Source of the DNA: Betaproteobacteria bacterium
GTDB lineage: Bacteria > Pseudomonadota > Gammaproteobacteria > Burkholderiales > Thiobacillaceae
DNA length: 11,800 nt
Assembly: GCA_020049245.1 (NCBI GenBank)
Contig: JAIFLB010000179.1
Location: forward strand, 1 to 11,800
Reading direction: 5' to 3'
Shown here: positions 1-6,521 of the stretch, one piece after another
Position numbering within the stretch: position 1 is the stretch's first letter
How the letters are laid out: each line of letters opens with the position of its first letter
Position numbers and translations under genes: made by a program
The notes under the pieces: model-generated
Database searches by the model: none
What the model was told of the DNA's origin: nothing
Seen by the model: only the letters and a program-made list of their open reading frames with translations

Positions 1-516
1 CTGCCGGTGGCGCAATTTACCCGCCTGGTCGGTATCGACATCGATACGCGCGCCCTGGCCCTTGCCCGCCTTGCCCTGGATGTCGACCTGCTGCGGCCTA
101 ATCCACGATTGTCGGTAAGTTACGGTTCATTCGAAGAAGAAAACCGTGAACTGGCCGGATTCGATGCCGCCGTGTTGCTGGAAACCATCGAACACATCGA
201 CGCCGGACGTTTGCCACGCGTCGAACGCGCGGTGTTCGCCGGGATGCATCCTGGCATGGTTCTGGTGACTACACCCAACAGTGAATACAACCCCGTGCAT
301 GGTCTGGCGCGCGGCGAGCGGCGTCACCCCGGGCACCGCTTCGAATGGAATCGCGCCCAATTCCGGGCTTGGGCCAGCGGCGTCGCGGCGCGCAACGGAT
401 ACCGCCTCAGCTTCGAAGATCTGGGCTGGCCGCAAGCGGAAATTGGCGGCTCATCGCAAATGGCCTGCTTTGTCTGTTCGACGCGCACCTGTGATGAGCC
501 TGCCGATCCGGGGTGA
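1..516 (+). CDS. hen1: Bacterial Hen1-type RNA 3'-terminal 2'-O-methyltransferase, C-terminal part (5' end outside window)
   Basis: The reading frame is open from base 1, so this is the C-terminal part of a longer protein. A GTG at 7 is in frame but need not be a start. The fragment begins inside the SAM-binding Rossmann fold (VGIDID, about residues 10-15). It then carries ETIEH, whose Glu codons at 181 and 190 and His codon at 193 match the metal-binding E-x-x-E-H of Hen1. HRFEW follows, with His at 334 as the likely fourth metal ligand. The TTPNSEYN and near-terminal SSQMACF segments also fit. In the family, the C-terminal domain adds a 2'-O-methyl group to RNA 3' ends that the Pnkp complex has repaired, which protects them from re-cleavage. 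No Pnkp gene follows, so a partner would have to lie upstream or elsewhere. The family call rests on remembered motifs, not an alignment. Confidence 0.75.
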   Translation: MPVAQFTRLVGIDIDTRALALARLALDVDLLRPNPRLSVSYGSFEEENRELAGFDAAVLLETIEHIDAGRLPRVERAVFAGMHPGMVLVTTPNSEYNPVHGLARGERRHPGHRFEWNRAQFRAWASGVAARNGYRLSFEDLGWPQAEIGGSSQMACFVCSTRTCDEPADPG

Positions 517-530
517 TTCAACCCGGAACG

Positions 531-549
531 CTATCCTTGAACTATCCTT
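531..549. repeat. Short direct repeat CTATCCTT x2, 11-base period
   Basis: CTATCCTT occurs at 531-538 and again at 542-549, separated by GAA. An 11-base period is about one helical turn, a spacing that suits dimeric regulators. The site lies just past the hen1 stop and about 200 bases before the operon promoter, so any regulatory role is speculative. Chance is a fair explanation. Confidence 0.25.
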
Positions 550-748
550 TTAGTCGCCAGAGCGGCACCGTGATTCGCAGTCAATCACCGTTGCTGCGCC
601 ATATCAGAGCTTGATTTCCCCGCAGCATTCAATTTGGCATCAACATTCGCGCAGGGGGGCCATTGCTGCGGAGGCGTTTCTCTTTCCGTCGAATCTTGTC
701 TTCGATAGCGAGAAAAGCTGCCAACGAGATGGATTTCTCGAATCGGCA

Positions 749-777
749 TTGACCTCTGGTCGCGACCTTACTAGAGT
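749..777 (+). promoter_or_regulatory. Sigma70-like promoter for the eight-gene operon
   Basis: TTGACC at 749-754 matches the -35 consensus at five of six bases. TAGAGT at 772-777 matches the -10 consensus at four of six, and the spacer is exactly 17 bases. Transcription would start near 784, giving a leader of roughly 20 bases that includes the GGGAG ribosome-binding site at 797-801. No sigma54 (-24/-12) element is visible, unlike the canonical enterobacterial psp promoter. The call is by eye. Confidence 0.5.
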
Positions 778-806
778 CTCGCGGGCATTAAAATTCGGGA
801 GTCCGC

Positions 807-1478
807 ATGAAAGGGTTGATGAGTTTTCTGGTCAAAGCAAAATTGGTCGAGCCGACCCTGGAAGCGAGCGATGAAGCGAGCGATGAGCCGCAAGAACCGG
901 AGTATGTCGCGCCTGCCGTTTCCGAAGTCGAGCCGCTTATCGAGCCTATCAAGGCGGATACCAACGGCGAGATCGAGGAAAGCCTGCCTTTGGAGGTCAT
1001 CTTCCAGCAGGCGGATTTACCGCCTTCACCTTTCCCCGCCGAGAAATTGTTGCGTCTGCTCGATGGCCTGCGCACGATGGATGCGCAGACGCGCAAAGCG
1101 GCGGTGCTGGCCATGGATGCGGCAGACGACAACTGGAGCATCACCGATCCGGTTCAAGACGCGGAACGCAAGATCGCCGCGCTGACTGCTTATCGCGAGC
1201 GGTTGGGCGAACAACTTGCCGTTGGCGCCAAACAGGCCGGTGACCAAATCGCGGCGGACAAACATGGGTTGGAAACCACGGTGGCGGAAATCCGTGCCCA
1301 GATCACGCAATTGGAGCAGTTGCTGGAACGCGAAATCGTCCGCTCGGCTCAGGAAATTGCCGCCATCGAGGGCAGCCAGCGCGCGGCTCGCGAAGCGGTC
1401 GGACGCGAACAGCGGCGCATCGATCAGGAAATCGAGCGGTTTGGCGAAATCCCCGCCAGTTATGCCGCCACCCCATAA
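807..1478 (+). CDS. Unrecognised coiled-coil protein, first gene of the operon
   Basis: The protein is 223 residues and I do not recognise the family. ATG 807 follows GGGAG (797-801) at a 5-base spacing, which supports this start. The N-terminal 20 residues have a short hydrophobic stretch (LMSFLVKAKLV). They are followed by an acidic, low-complexity linker (about 20-60) containing a duplicated EASD unit. A compact segment (about 70-125) includes LLRLLDGLRTMDAQTRKAAVLAM and a DPVQDAERKIAAL stretch. From about residue 120 to 210 the sequence is a charged, heptad-like helix typical of a coiled coil. No signal peptide, transmembrane segment or catalytic motif is visible, so it is probably cytosolic. 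Its helical nature and place at the head of the operon suggest an adaptor or assembly factor for the PspA or AAA+ proteins downstream. That role is inference. Confidence 0.85.
   Translation: MKGLMSFLVKAKLVEPTLEASDEASDEPQEPEYVAPAVSEVEPLIEPIKADTNGEIEESLPLEVIFQQADLPPSPFPAEKLLRLLDGLRTMDAQTRKAAVLAMDAADDNWSITDPVQDAERKIAALTAYRERLGEQLAVGAKQAGDQIAADKHGLETTVAEIRAQITQLEQLLEREIVRSAQEIAAIEGSQRAAREAVGREQRRIDQEIERFGEIPASYAATP
861..884 (+). repeat. Perfect 12-base tandem duplication inside the coiled-coil gene
   Basis: GAAGCGAGCGAT is present twice in tandem (861-872 and 873-884) and encodes EASD-EASD in the acidic linker. Being a multiple of three, it keeps the frame. It is an obvious place for slipped-strand length variation between strains. 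Confidence 0.85.
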
Positions 1479-1508
1479 TCACCATAATTACTGACTGGAG
1501 TATTCGAT

Positions 1509-3203
1509 ATGGCTCAATTGACACCCCTGGCCAAAGGTTTGATCACTGTCATCGTGCTGGCTGCGGCCGGCTCGGCTGCCTGGAATTTCGGCCTTAAGGA
1601 CCGCTTCGGCCAGGCAGAGCCGAGTGCCGAACAAAGCCAGTCTGCTGAGCAATCGGCTGATGCCTCGGGCGGCTCCGCGCTGGGCAAGTTTTTCAGCGGC
1701 GTTGGCGGGAAAACGAGCGGAGATAAAGCCGGTGGCGATAAGCCGCTCAAGGTCAGCATCGTCAGTTTCCATGGTTACGCCCCGGCGCTGGTTGCCAACG
1801 GCAACAGCCTGACTACGCAACCGGGCTCGATCTACGCCGCCAAGGGTGCCAGCATCGAGTTCGTGATTCAGGACGATATTCCCACGCTATCAACCATCTT
1901 CGAGTCGGGCGCCGCTCAATGCGCCTGGCGTACTTCAGACTTCTGGGCGCAGGAACAGCCCAACCTGCGCAATGCCAAGCTGGATGCGCGCGCGGTGATG
2001 GTGGTCGACAACACCCAGGGCGGCGATGCGGTGATTTCTCGCGACCCGGCGGTGCGCTCCATCGAGGATCTGGTCGGACACAAAGTGGCGCTGCTCGAAT
2101 TCACGCCATCGCACGGTATGTTGATCGACGCCATCGAAAACTCGTCGCTGTCGGCGCGACGCAAGGAAGGCATCCGTACCGTGTTCATCAATGCCGAAGA
2201 AGGTACCGCCGGCGTGCGCGCCGCGTTCGAGACCAAAGCGGTGGATGCCGCTGTGCTGTGGGACCCTGATCTGGCGCTGGCGCTGCGCAATGTGCCGGGC
2301 GCCAAAGTGGTGTATTCGACCAAGACCGCGACCAACCTGATCTACGACGTGATGGTGTGCGATACCCGGCTGCTGAATACGCCGGAAGGCCGGACCAAGG
2401 TGGAGAAATTCGTCGAGGGCTGGATGGAAGGCGTCAAAGTGGCGCGCGCCAACCCGGATCAGGCGGTCGAAGCACTGGTCAAAACACAGGAATTCTTCAA
2501 GTTGCTGGCAGACAAGGAAGGTCGTCCGTTCATCAAGAGTCTGTTCGCGAATGTGGTCTGGACCGGTGTCGAGGACAATGCCCGCATTCTTGGCCTGGTC
2601 GGCGGCACCAACCATTACGAACGCGTCTATCGTCGTTTCGACCAGATCTATCGCGCCGCCGGCGCATTGGCCAACCCGAACTCGCCGGTGATTGCGCCGC
2701 AGGACAGTTTCGACTACAGCTTTATCCAGACCCTGCTGGCGCGCGATAAGTCGGCGGCCAGCGCCGCCGCGCTGCCGAGCGAAACCTTTACCCAGGCTGG
2801 CTTGCGCGAAAGCGCACAAAGCGCGGCGATCGTTACCAAACCGGTGATGGTCAGCTTTCCGCGGGCTTCCGCCGAGCTGAACAAGCGCGCGCAACGCAGC
2901 GTCGATACCGAAATGGTTCCGTTCATCGAAAACAACGGCAAAGCCTATTTCGAGATCAGCGGCAATACTGACGCCACCGGTTCGCGCGAGGTCAACATGC
3001 GGCTGTCCGAAGCCCGTGCCCGCGCCGTTGTCGATTATCTGGCCGGCCAATGGGAGTTTCCGCGCGAACGTTTCAAGATTGTCGGCAACGGGCCGGATCG
3101 GCCGTTGTGTGATGAAGGCAATCCGGCGGCAGAGGCATTGTCGCGGGAAGATTGTCAGGCGATGAACCGCTCCACCCGTATCGCCGTGTTTGGCGGACGT
3201 TAA
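1509..3203 (+). CDS. Membrane-anchored ABC substrate-binding domain fused to an OmpA peptidoglycan-binding domain
   Basis: The protein is 564 residues. ATG 1509 follows TGGAG (1496-1500) at 8 bases. Residues 8-25 are a hydrophobic segment with no clear cleavage site or lipobox Cys, so it is probably an uncleaved inner-membrane anchor. A Ser/Gln/Gly-rich linker runs to about 78. Residues about 80-385 resemble the NMT1/NrtA/SsuA type of periplasmic binding protein (nitrate, sulfonate or thiamine-precursor transporters): VSFHGYAPALVANG, IEDLVGHKVALLEFTPSH, and AVDAAVLWDPDLALAL. After a linker, residues about 445-564 are an OmpA C-terminal domain. It has GNTDATGS and LSEARARAVVDYL, in which Asp488 and Arg503 match the diaminopimelate-binding pair. 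Cys534 and Cys549 could form a disulfide. The permease ATG follows its stop directly. The ligand is unknown. The fusion suggests a binding protein held between inner membrane and cell wall. Confidence 0.88.
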   Translation: MAQLTPLAKGLITVIVLAAAGSAAWNFGLKDRFGQAEPSAEQSQSAEQSADASGGSALGKFFSGVGGKTSGDKAGGDKPLKVSIVSFHGYAPALVANGNSLTTQPGSIYAAKGASIEFVIQDDIPTLSTIFESGAAQCAWRTSDFWAQEQPNLRNAKLDARAVMVVDNTQGGDAVISRDPAVRSIEDLVGHKVALLEFTPSHGMLIDAIENSSLSARRKEGIRTVFINAEEGTAGVRAAFETKAVDAAVLWDPDLALALRNVPGAKVVYSTKTATNLIYDVMVCDTRLLNTPEGRTKVEKFVEGWMEGVKVARANPDQAVEALVKTQEFFKLLADKEGRPFIKSLFANVVWTGVEDNARILGLVGGTNHYERVYRRFDQIYRAAGALANPNSPVIAPQDSFDYSFIQTLLARDKSAASAAALPSETFTQAGLRESAQSAAIVTKPVMVSFPRASAELNKRAQRSVDTEMVPFIENNGKAYFEISGNTDATGSREVNMRLSEARARAVVDYLAGQWEFPRERFKIVGNGPDRPLCDEGNPAAEALSREDCQAMNRSTRIAVFGGR

Positions 3204-4004
3204 ATGCGAGCCGATTTCTGGAATCCCTATGTGCCGCCGACACCCGCCGCGCGGCGTCGGCTGGCGCTGTCCTCGGTGGCGGTGATACTCGGGTTCTGGA
3301 GCATTTTGTCCGGCTTCGGCCTGGTCGGCCCGAATCGATTGCCGGCGCCCTGGGATGTGGTCTCCGCCTTTGGCTATCTGGCTTGGCACGATGGTCAGAG
3401 CATGCTGGCCACCGCCACGCTGTGGTCGGTTGGCCGCCTGTTCATCGCCGGCTTGCTGGTAGTGGCCATCGGCATCCCCCTCGGCATCGCGATGGGCGCC
3501 GCGCCGCGCATCAATGCCGCACTGTCGCCGCTGATCGACCCGTTCCGCTCGGCGCCGGTGGTGGCCTTGCTGCCGATTCTGGTGATGTGGCTGGGCATCG
3601 ACGAGGCGATGAAGATTGCCTTTCTGTTTCTCGGCGCAGTGGTTTACCTGATTCCGATGGTGCGCGATGCAATCCAGGCGGTGCCGCAAAGTCATTGGAT
3701 CGGCGCCCGCGATCTCGGCGCCACGCCCTGGGAATGCATTCGCCACGCGGTGTTGCCGATGGCCATGCCGCGTATCGCCGACGCGCTGATCGTGGCGGTG
3801 TCGGTAATGTGGACCTACATCACTGTTGCCGAATATGTGAACGCCCGCGTCGGACTCGGTCAATTGATCCAGAACGCGCGGCGTTTCAGCGCCTGGGATC
3901 AGGTCTTCGCCGGCATCATCGTCATCATCGTGCTGGCCTTGTTGACCTATCAAATGATGCGTTACGCCAAAGCCCGACTGTTTCCCTGGGAGACCCATCA
4001 GTGA
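3204..4004 (+). CDS. ABC transporter permease, nitrate/sulfonate/taurine type
   Basis: The protein is 266 residues, a usual length for SsuC/TauC/NrtB-like permeases. About six hydrophobic segments are visible: roughly 20-40, 72-98, 106-131, 136-152, 193-212 and 235-254. The segment SPLIDPFRSAPVVALLPIL is typical of the family. The cytoplasmic EAA loop, which docks on the ATPase, lies at about 167-191 (GARDLGATPWECIRHAVLP). Its ATG directly follows the TAA of the binding-protein gene (TAAATG), and its TGA overlaps the GTG start of the ATPase gene, so all three are likely translationally coupled. It should form the membrane channel of an importer with its two neighbours. The substrate cannot be told from the sequence. 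The binding-protein, permease and ATPase order supports a complete, functional transporter. Confidence 0.9.
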   Translation: MRADFWNPYVPPTPAARRRLALSSVAVILGFWSILSGFGLVGPNRLPAPWDVVSAFGYLAWHDGQSMLATATLWSVGRLFIAGLLVVAIGIPLGIAMGAAPRINAALSPLIDPFRSAPVVALLPILVMWLGIDEAMKIAFLFLGAVVYLIPMVRDAIQAVPQSHWIGARDLGATPWECIRHAVLPMAMPRIADALIVAVSVMWTYITVAEYVNARVGLGQLIQNARRFSAWDQVFAGIIVIIVLALLTYQMMRYAKARLFPWETHQ

Positions 4005-4870
4005 GCGCATCGCCCTCTCTTTCACCCGCCCCGGCCGTCGGCAGCGATAACGCGGTGAGTCTGACGCTGACCAACATCGTGCAGGATTACCCGACGCCGG
4101 ATGGCGGCGTCACCCGCGTGCTGGGCGGCATCGACCTGACCTTCGAACGTCCCGGCATCAATATGCTGCTGGGGCCATCGGGCAGCGGCAAGAGCACGCT
4201 GCTGAACATGATGGGCGGCATGCGTCCGTTGAACGTGGTCACGCCGACTTCCGGCATGGTCAGCATCGACGGTCAGCCTTGTCACGGGCCGCATGACGAT
4301 GCGGTGATGGTGTTCCAGCGCTATGCCAACCGGCCTGATCTGAGCGTCTACGACAACGTCGCGCTGCCGTTTCGCTTCAAACTCTGGCAGCAGCGCGTGG
4401 CGGAGAGCGAATGGCGTGCGCGCGTCGATCACATGCTGGAGGCGGTGGGCCTGGCGGACAAGAAAGCGCTGCATCCGGCGCAGTTGTCCGGCGGTCAAAA
4501 TCAGCGTGTCGCCCTGGCCCGGGCGCTGGTACTGCGGCCGCGCATCCTGCTGATGGACGAACCGTTCGGCGCGCTCGATGCGCAGACCCGCGAGGGCATG
4601 CAACACCTGTTGATCAAGCTGTATCGCGAGCGCCCCTGTTTGATCGTGTTCGTCACCCATGACGTCACCGAAGCCTTGATGCTGGGCGATCGGGTCATCG
4701 TGCTGTCGACGCAGCCCGCCATGGTCGCGGACGATTTCACGCTGCACGCGCCGCGTCCTCGCTCGCTTGACTGGCAGCGCTCGCCGGAAGCCGTCCAGTT
4801 CAGCGAACGCGTTCTCGATCAATTGCATCGCGTTAGCGCCGGCAAGGGATCGCTGCGGGTCACCGTATAG
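4001..4870 (+). CDS. ABC transporter ATPase subunit, nitrate/sulfonate/taurine type
   Basis: I chose the GTG at 4001, which overlaps the permease stop (GTGA) and has GGGAG at 3988-3992, 8 bases upstream. The frame is open further upstream, but only inside the permease gene. The resulting 289-residue protein has a short Ser/Pro-rich N-terminal extension (1-16). All the motifs of an active ABC ATPase are present: Walker A GPSGSGKST (58-66, Lys64), Q-loop VFQRY, signature LSGGQ from residue 162, Walker B ILLMDEP (Asp186, catalytic Glu187), D-loop GALD, and switch His220 in VTHD. It would power the permease as a cytosolic dimer. The sequence resembles SsuB, TauB and NrtD proteins. No C-terminal regulatory domain is evident. 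The next gene starts 16 bases after its stop. Confidence 0.9.
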   Translation: MSASPSLSPAPAVGSDNAVSLTLTNIVQDYPTPDGGVTRVLGGIDLTFERPGINMLLGPSGSGKSTLLNMMGGMRPLNVVTPTSGMVSIDGQPCHGPHDDAVMVFQRYANRPDLSVYDNVALPFRFKLWQQRVAESEWRARVDHMLEAVGLADKKALHPAQLSGGQNQRVALARALVLRPRILLMDEPFGALDAQTREGMQHLLIKLYRERPCLIVFVTHDVTEALMLGDRVIVLSTQPAMVADDFTLHAPRPRSLDWQRSPEAVQFSERVLDQLHRVSAGKGSLRVTV

Positions 4871-4886
4871 CCCGGATTTTTCATCA

Positions 4887-5750
4887 ATGACCGAATCGAA
4901 GCCGCCGTATCTGCGTGAATGGCTGACCAGCCAGGGCAATGTTTACGCCTTCCTGGGGTCCACCGCGCTGGCGACGCTGCTTTCCATTCCCTACGGTTTT
5001 GGCATCGGCGCGCTGCCGCTGATCGCCTTCGTCGCCGGCGAATTCATCGCCGCGATGTTCATTCCCGCGTCGATCACCTTTCGCGACCGGATCGACCGCA
5101 AGTACCACCAGCGCGCGCGCGAGGCGGCGCGCGAACATCTGCTCGACGAAATCGCCCGGCGCGGGCGTGGCGGCAATACGGTCGACCGCACCGTGGCAAT
5201 CTTCGAGCAGATGCAGCAACGCGTCGAGTCGTTATATCGTCTGGCGCAAGACCATGGCAGCCAGTTCAGCGCCGCCGACATCGACCGGCTGGACGAAGCC
5301 AGCATGGATTATCTGTATGCCAAACTGGCCTTGCTGGTGATCGAAGATCGCGCCGCGTCGATCAATCTGCAACAGATCGACGAACGAGTGCGTGGCATCG
5401 AGCGGGACTTGGCGGCCCCTGGCGTCGGCGCCGACGTGCGTCAGTTGCACAAGGCGCGCGCCGACTATCAGGCGCTGGCGGCGCGGCACCGGCGCATGTT
5501 GAGCCGCAAGACCGCGCTGGAGGCGGCGGTGTTGTCGATGCCGGACCAGATGGAAGAAATCTATCAGATGATTGTCGCCGCGCCGCGCTCGCATGAGCTG
5601 GGCGCCAGACTGAGCGAGGCGGTGGGCAACCTGCGCCTGCGCGAGGAGATCGAAGGCGAGGTGGCCGACGATCTGCAATCCAGCATCCCGGGTATCGTGG
5701 TGCCGTTGCACCCGGCGGCGAAAAAGGCGAGCGCGCGGACGGCGGCATGA
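4887..5750 (+). CDS. Unrecognised membrane-hairpin plus coiled-coil protein
   Basis: The protein is 287 residues and I do not recognise the family. The frame is open upstream into the ATPase gene, but ATG 4887, 16 bases past the ATPase stop, gives a natural start. Its ribosome-binding site is weak (a GGA about 10 bases upstream), so translation may depend on coupling. Residues about 18-36 and 40-60 form two closely spaced hydrophobic segments, probably a hairpin that leaves both ends in the cytosol. Basic residues follow (FRDRIDRKYHQRAREAAREH), as the positive-inside rule expects. From about 75 to 265 the protein is almost wholly charged helix with heptad-like spacing, broken by Gly/Pro near 92-97 and 178-181. 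No catalytic motif is seen. Sitting between the transporter and PspA, it could be the membrane dock for PspA or the AAA+ protein. That is inference. Confidence 0.85.
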   Translation: MTESKPPYLREWLTSQGNVYAFLGSTALATLLSIPYGFGIGALPLIAFVAGEFIAAMFIPASITFRDRIDRKYHQRAREAAREHLLDEIARRGRGGNTVDRTVAIFEQMQQRVESLYRLAQDHGSQFSAADIDRLDEASMDYLYAKLALLVIEDRAASINLQQIDERVRGIERDLAAPGVGADVRQLHKARADYQALAARHRRMLSRKTALEAAVLSMPDQMEEIYQMIVAAPRSHELGARLSEAVGNLRLREEIEGEVADDLQSSIPGIVVPLHPAAKKASARTAA

Positions 5751-5791
5751 TCCAACATTTCATAATCAATCGAAGCAAGAAAGGATAGGCA

Positions 5792-6502
5792 ATGGCACAA
5801 ATCAATCTGATCGCGCGCGTGGCCAACCTGTGGCAGGGATTCGTCTCGCTATGGCTGACCGATGTCGAGAAGCGTCACCCGGAAATCGCATACCAGAACG
5901 CCATCGATTCGATGATCTCCAAATACGACAAGTTGAAGATGGCCACCGCCTCGATTCTTCGTCGCCGCGAGGACATCAGCGCCCGGCTGGACAAGGCTCG
6001 GCGTGAACTGGCCGCAGTGGAAACCGACTTGAACGCCGCGTTGGCCACCGATCAGGACAATCTGGCGGTGGTGCTGATCCAGAAGAAAAATGCACTCGAC
6101 GCCAGCATCGCCGAGCTGACCGCCGAGAGCGAGCAAGCCAGCGCCGATGCGGAAGACGCCAAGTCTTCGCTGATCCAGGTCAAGAACGAAATCCAGAAAC
6201 TCAAGGATGAAAAAGACCGCATGCTGGCGCAGATGGCCAGCGCCGAGGCGCGCGTAAAAATTCAGAACCAGTTGGAAGGCCTTTCGGTGGATGCCGAAGT
6301 GCGCGCGCTGGACAACGTGCGCGAACACATCAAGAACACCGTCGCCCAGGCCAAGATGGGCCAGGAACTGCGCGAATCCGATCTCGACGTGCAACTGTCC
6401 AAGCTGCGCCAGAGCAGCGGTTCGGTCACCGCCCGCCAACAACTCGACGAGCTCAAGCGCACCCGCGCCGCGCAGGCCGCGCCTACCGGCAAGGCGATGT
6501 GA
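5792..6502 (+). CDS. PspA/IM30 (Vipp1) family membrane-remodelling protein
   Basis: The protein is 236 residues, close to the usual PspA length. ATG 5792 follows AAGGA (5781-5785) at 6 bases. Residues 1-28 form an amphipathic helix with Trp14 and Trp21, in the place of the membrane-inserting helix of PspA. RHPEIAYQNAIDSMISKYDKLK (28-49) aligns with the start of the PspA helical hairpin. A long coiled coil runs to about 155. ASAEARVKIQNQLEGLSVDAE (149-169) and ALDNVREHI (172-180) are the most diagnostic stretches. PspA and Vipp1 proteins polymerise on stressed membranes and are members of the ESCRT-III superfamily. No pspF, pspB or pspC lies nearby. The neighbours are an AAA+ ATPase (19 bases downstream) and an anchored coiled coil, pointing to a variant system. 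I withhold the symbol pspA because orthology to the E. coli gene is not shown. Confidence 0.9.
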   Translation: MAQINLIARVANLWQGFVSLWLTDVEKRHPEIAYQNAIDSMISKYDKLKMATASILRRREDISARLDKARRELAAVETDLNAALATDQDNLAVVLIQKKNALDASIAELTAESEQASADAEDAKSSLIQVKNEIQKLKDEKDRMLAQMASAEARVKIQNQLEGLSVDAEVRALDNVREHIKNTVAQAKMGQELRESDLDVQLSKLRQSSGSVTARQQLDELKRTRAAQAAPTGKAM

Positions 6503-6521
6503 TCCGCGCTGTAATCCTCCA

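Larger units (their letters stand above)
517..806. other. Intergenic region between hen1 and the PspA-ABC operon
   Basis: These 290 bases hold no convincing gene. The short frames crossing them lack a good ribosome-binding site and protein-like composition. The left end contains a short direct repeat (531-549). A weak hairpin follows, GTGATT pairing with AATCAC around 570-590, with no T run, so I do not call it a hen1 terminator. The middle (about 600-740) is less GC-rich than the flanking genes and shows no recognised site. The right end carries the promoter and ribosome-binding site for the gene at 807. Confidence 0.6.

Noticed and set aside
570..592. Hairpin GTGATT/AATCAC as a hen1 terminator
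   Set aside because: Only six pairs, then mismatches, and no T run. Likely incidental.
3152..4000. Upstream extension of the ABC ATPase frame across the permease gene
   Set aside because: The extension is the out-of-frame shadow of the permease, with low-complexity Arg/Ala-rich sequence. The GTG at 4001 with a good ribosome-binding site is the natural start.
1935..4025. A 696-codon open frame on the minus strand
   Set aside because: It lies wholly opposite the binding-protein and permease genes, is rich in His, Gln, Arg and Asp as antisense frames of GC-rich genes are, and shows no domain. The plus-strand genes have clear motifs and ribosome-binding sites.
5751..5791. Internal promoter before the PspA gene (CATAAT at 5761-5766)
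   Set aside because: The -10 match is good, but nothing like a -35 lies 17 bases upstream and the gap is just 41 bases. Worth noting only if RNA data show an internal start.
6291..6521. Upstream extension of the AAA+ frame into the PspA gene
   Set aside because: It overlaps conserved PspA sequence and is Arg/Pro/Ala-rich without protein character. ATG 6522 fits the gene spacing, despite its poor ribosome-binding site.
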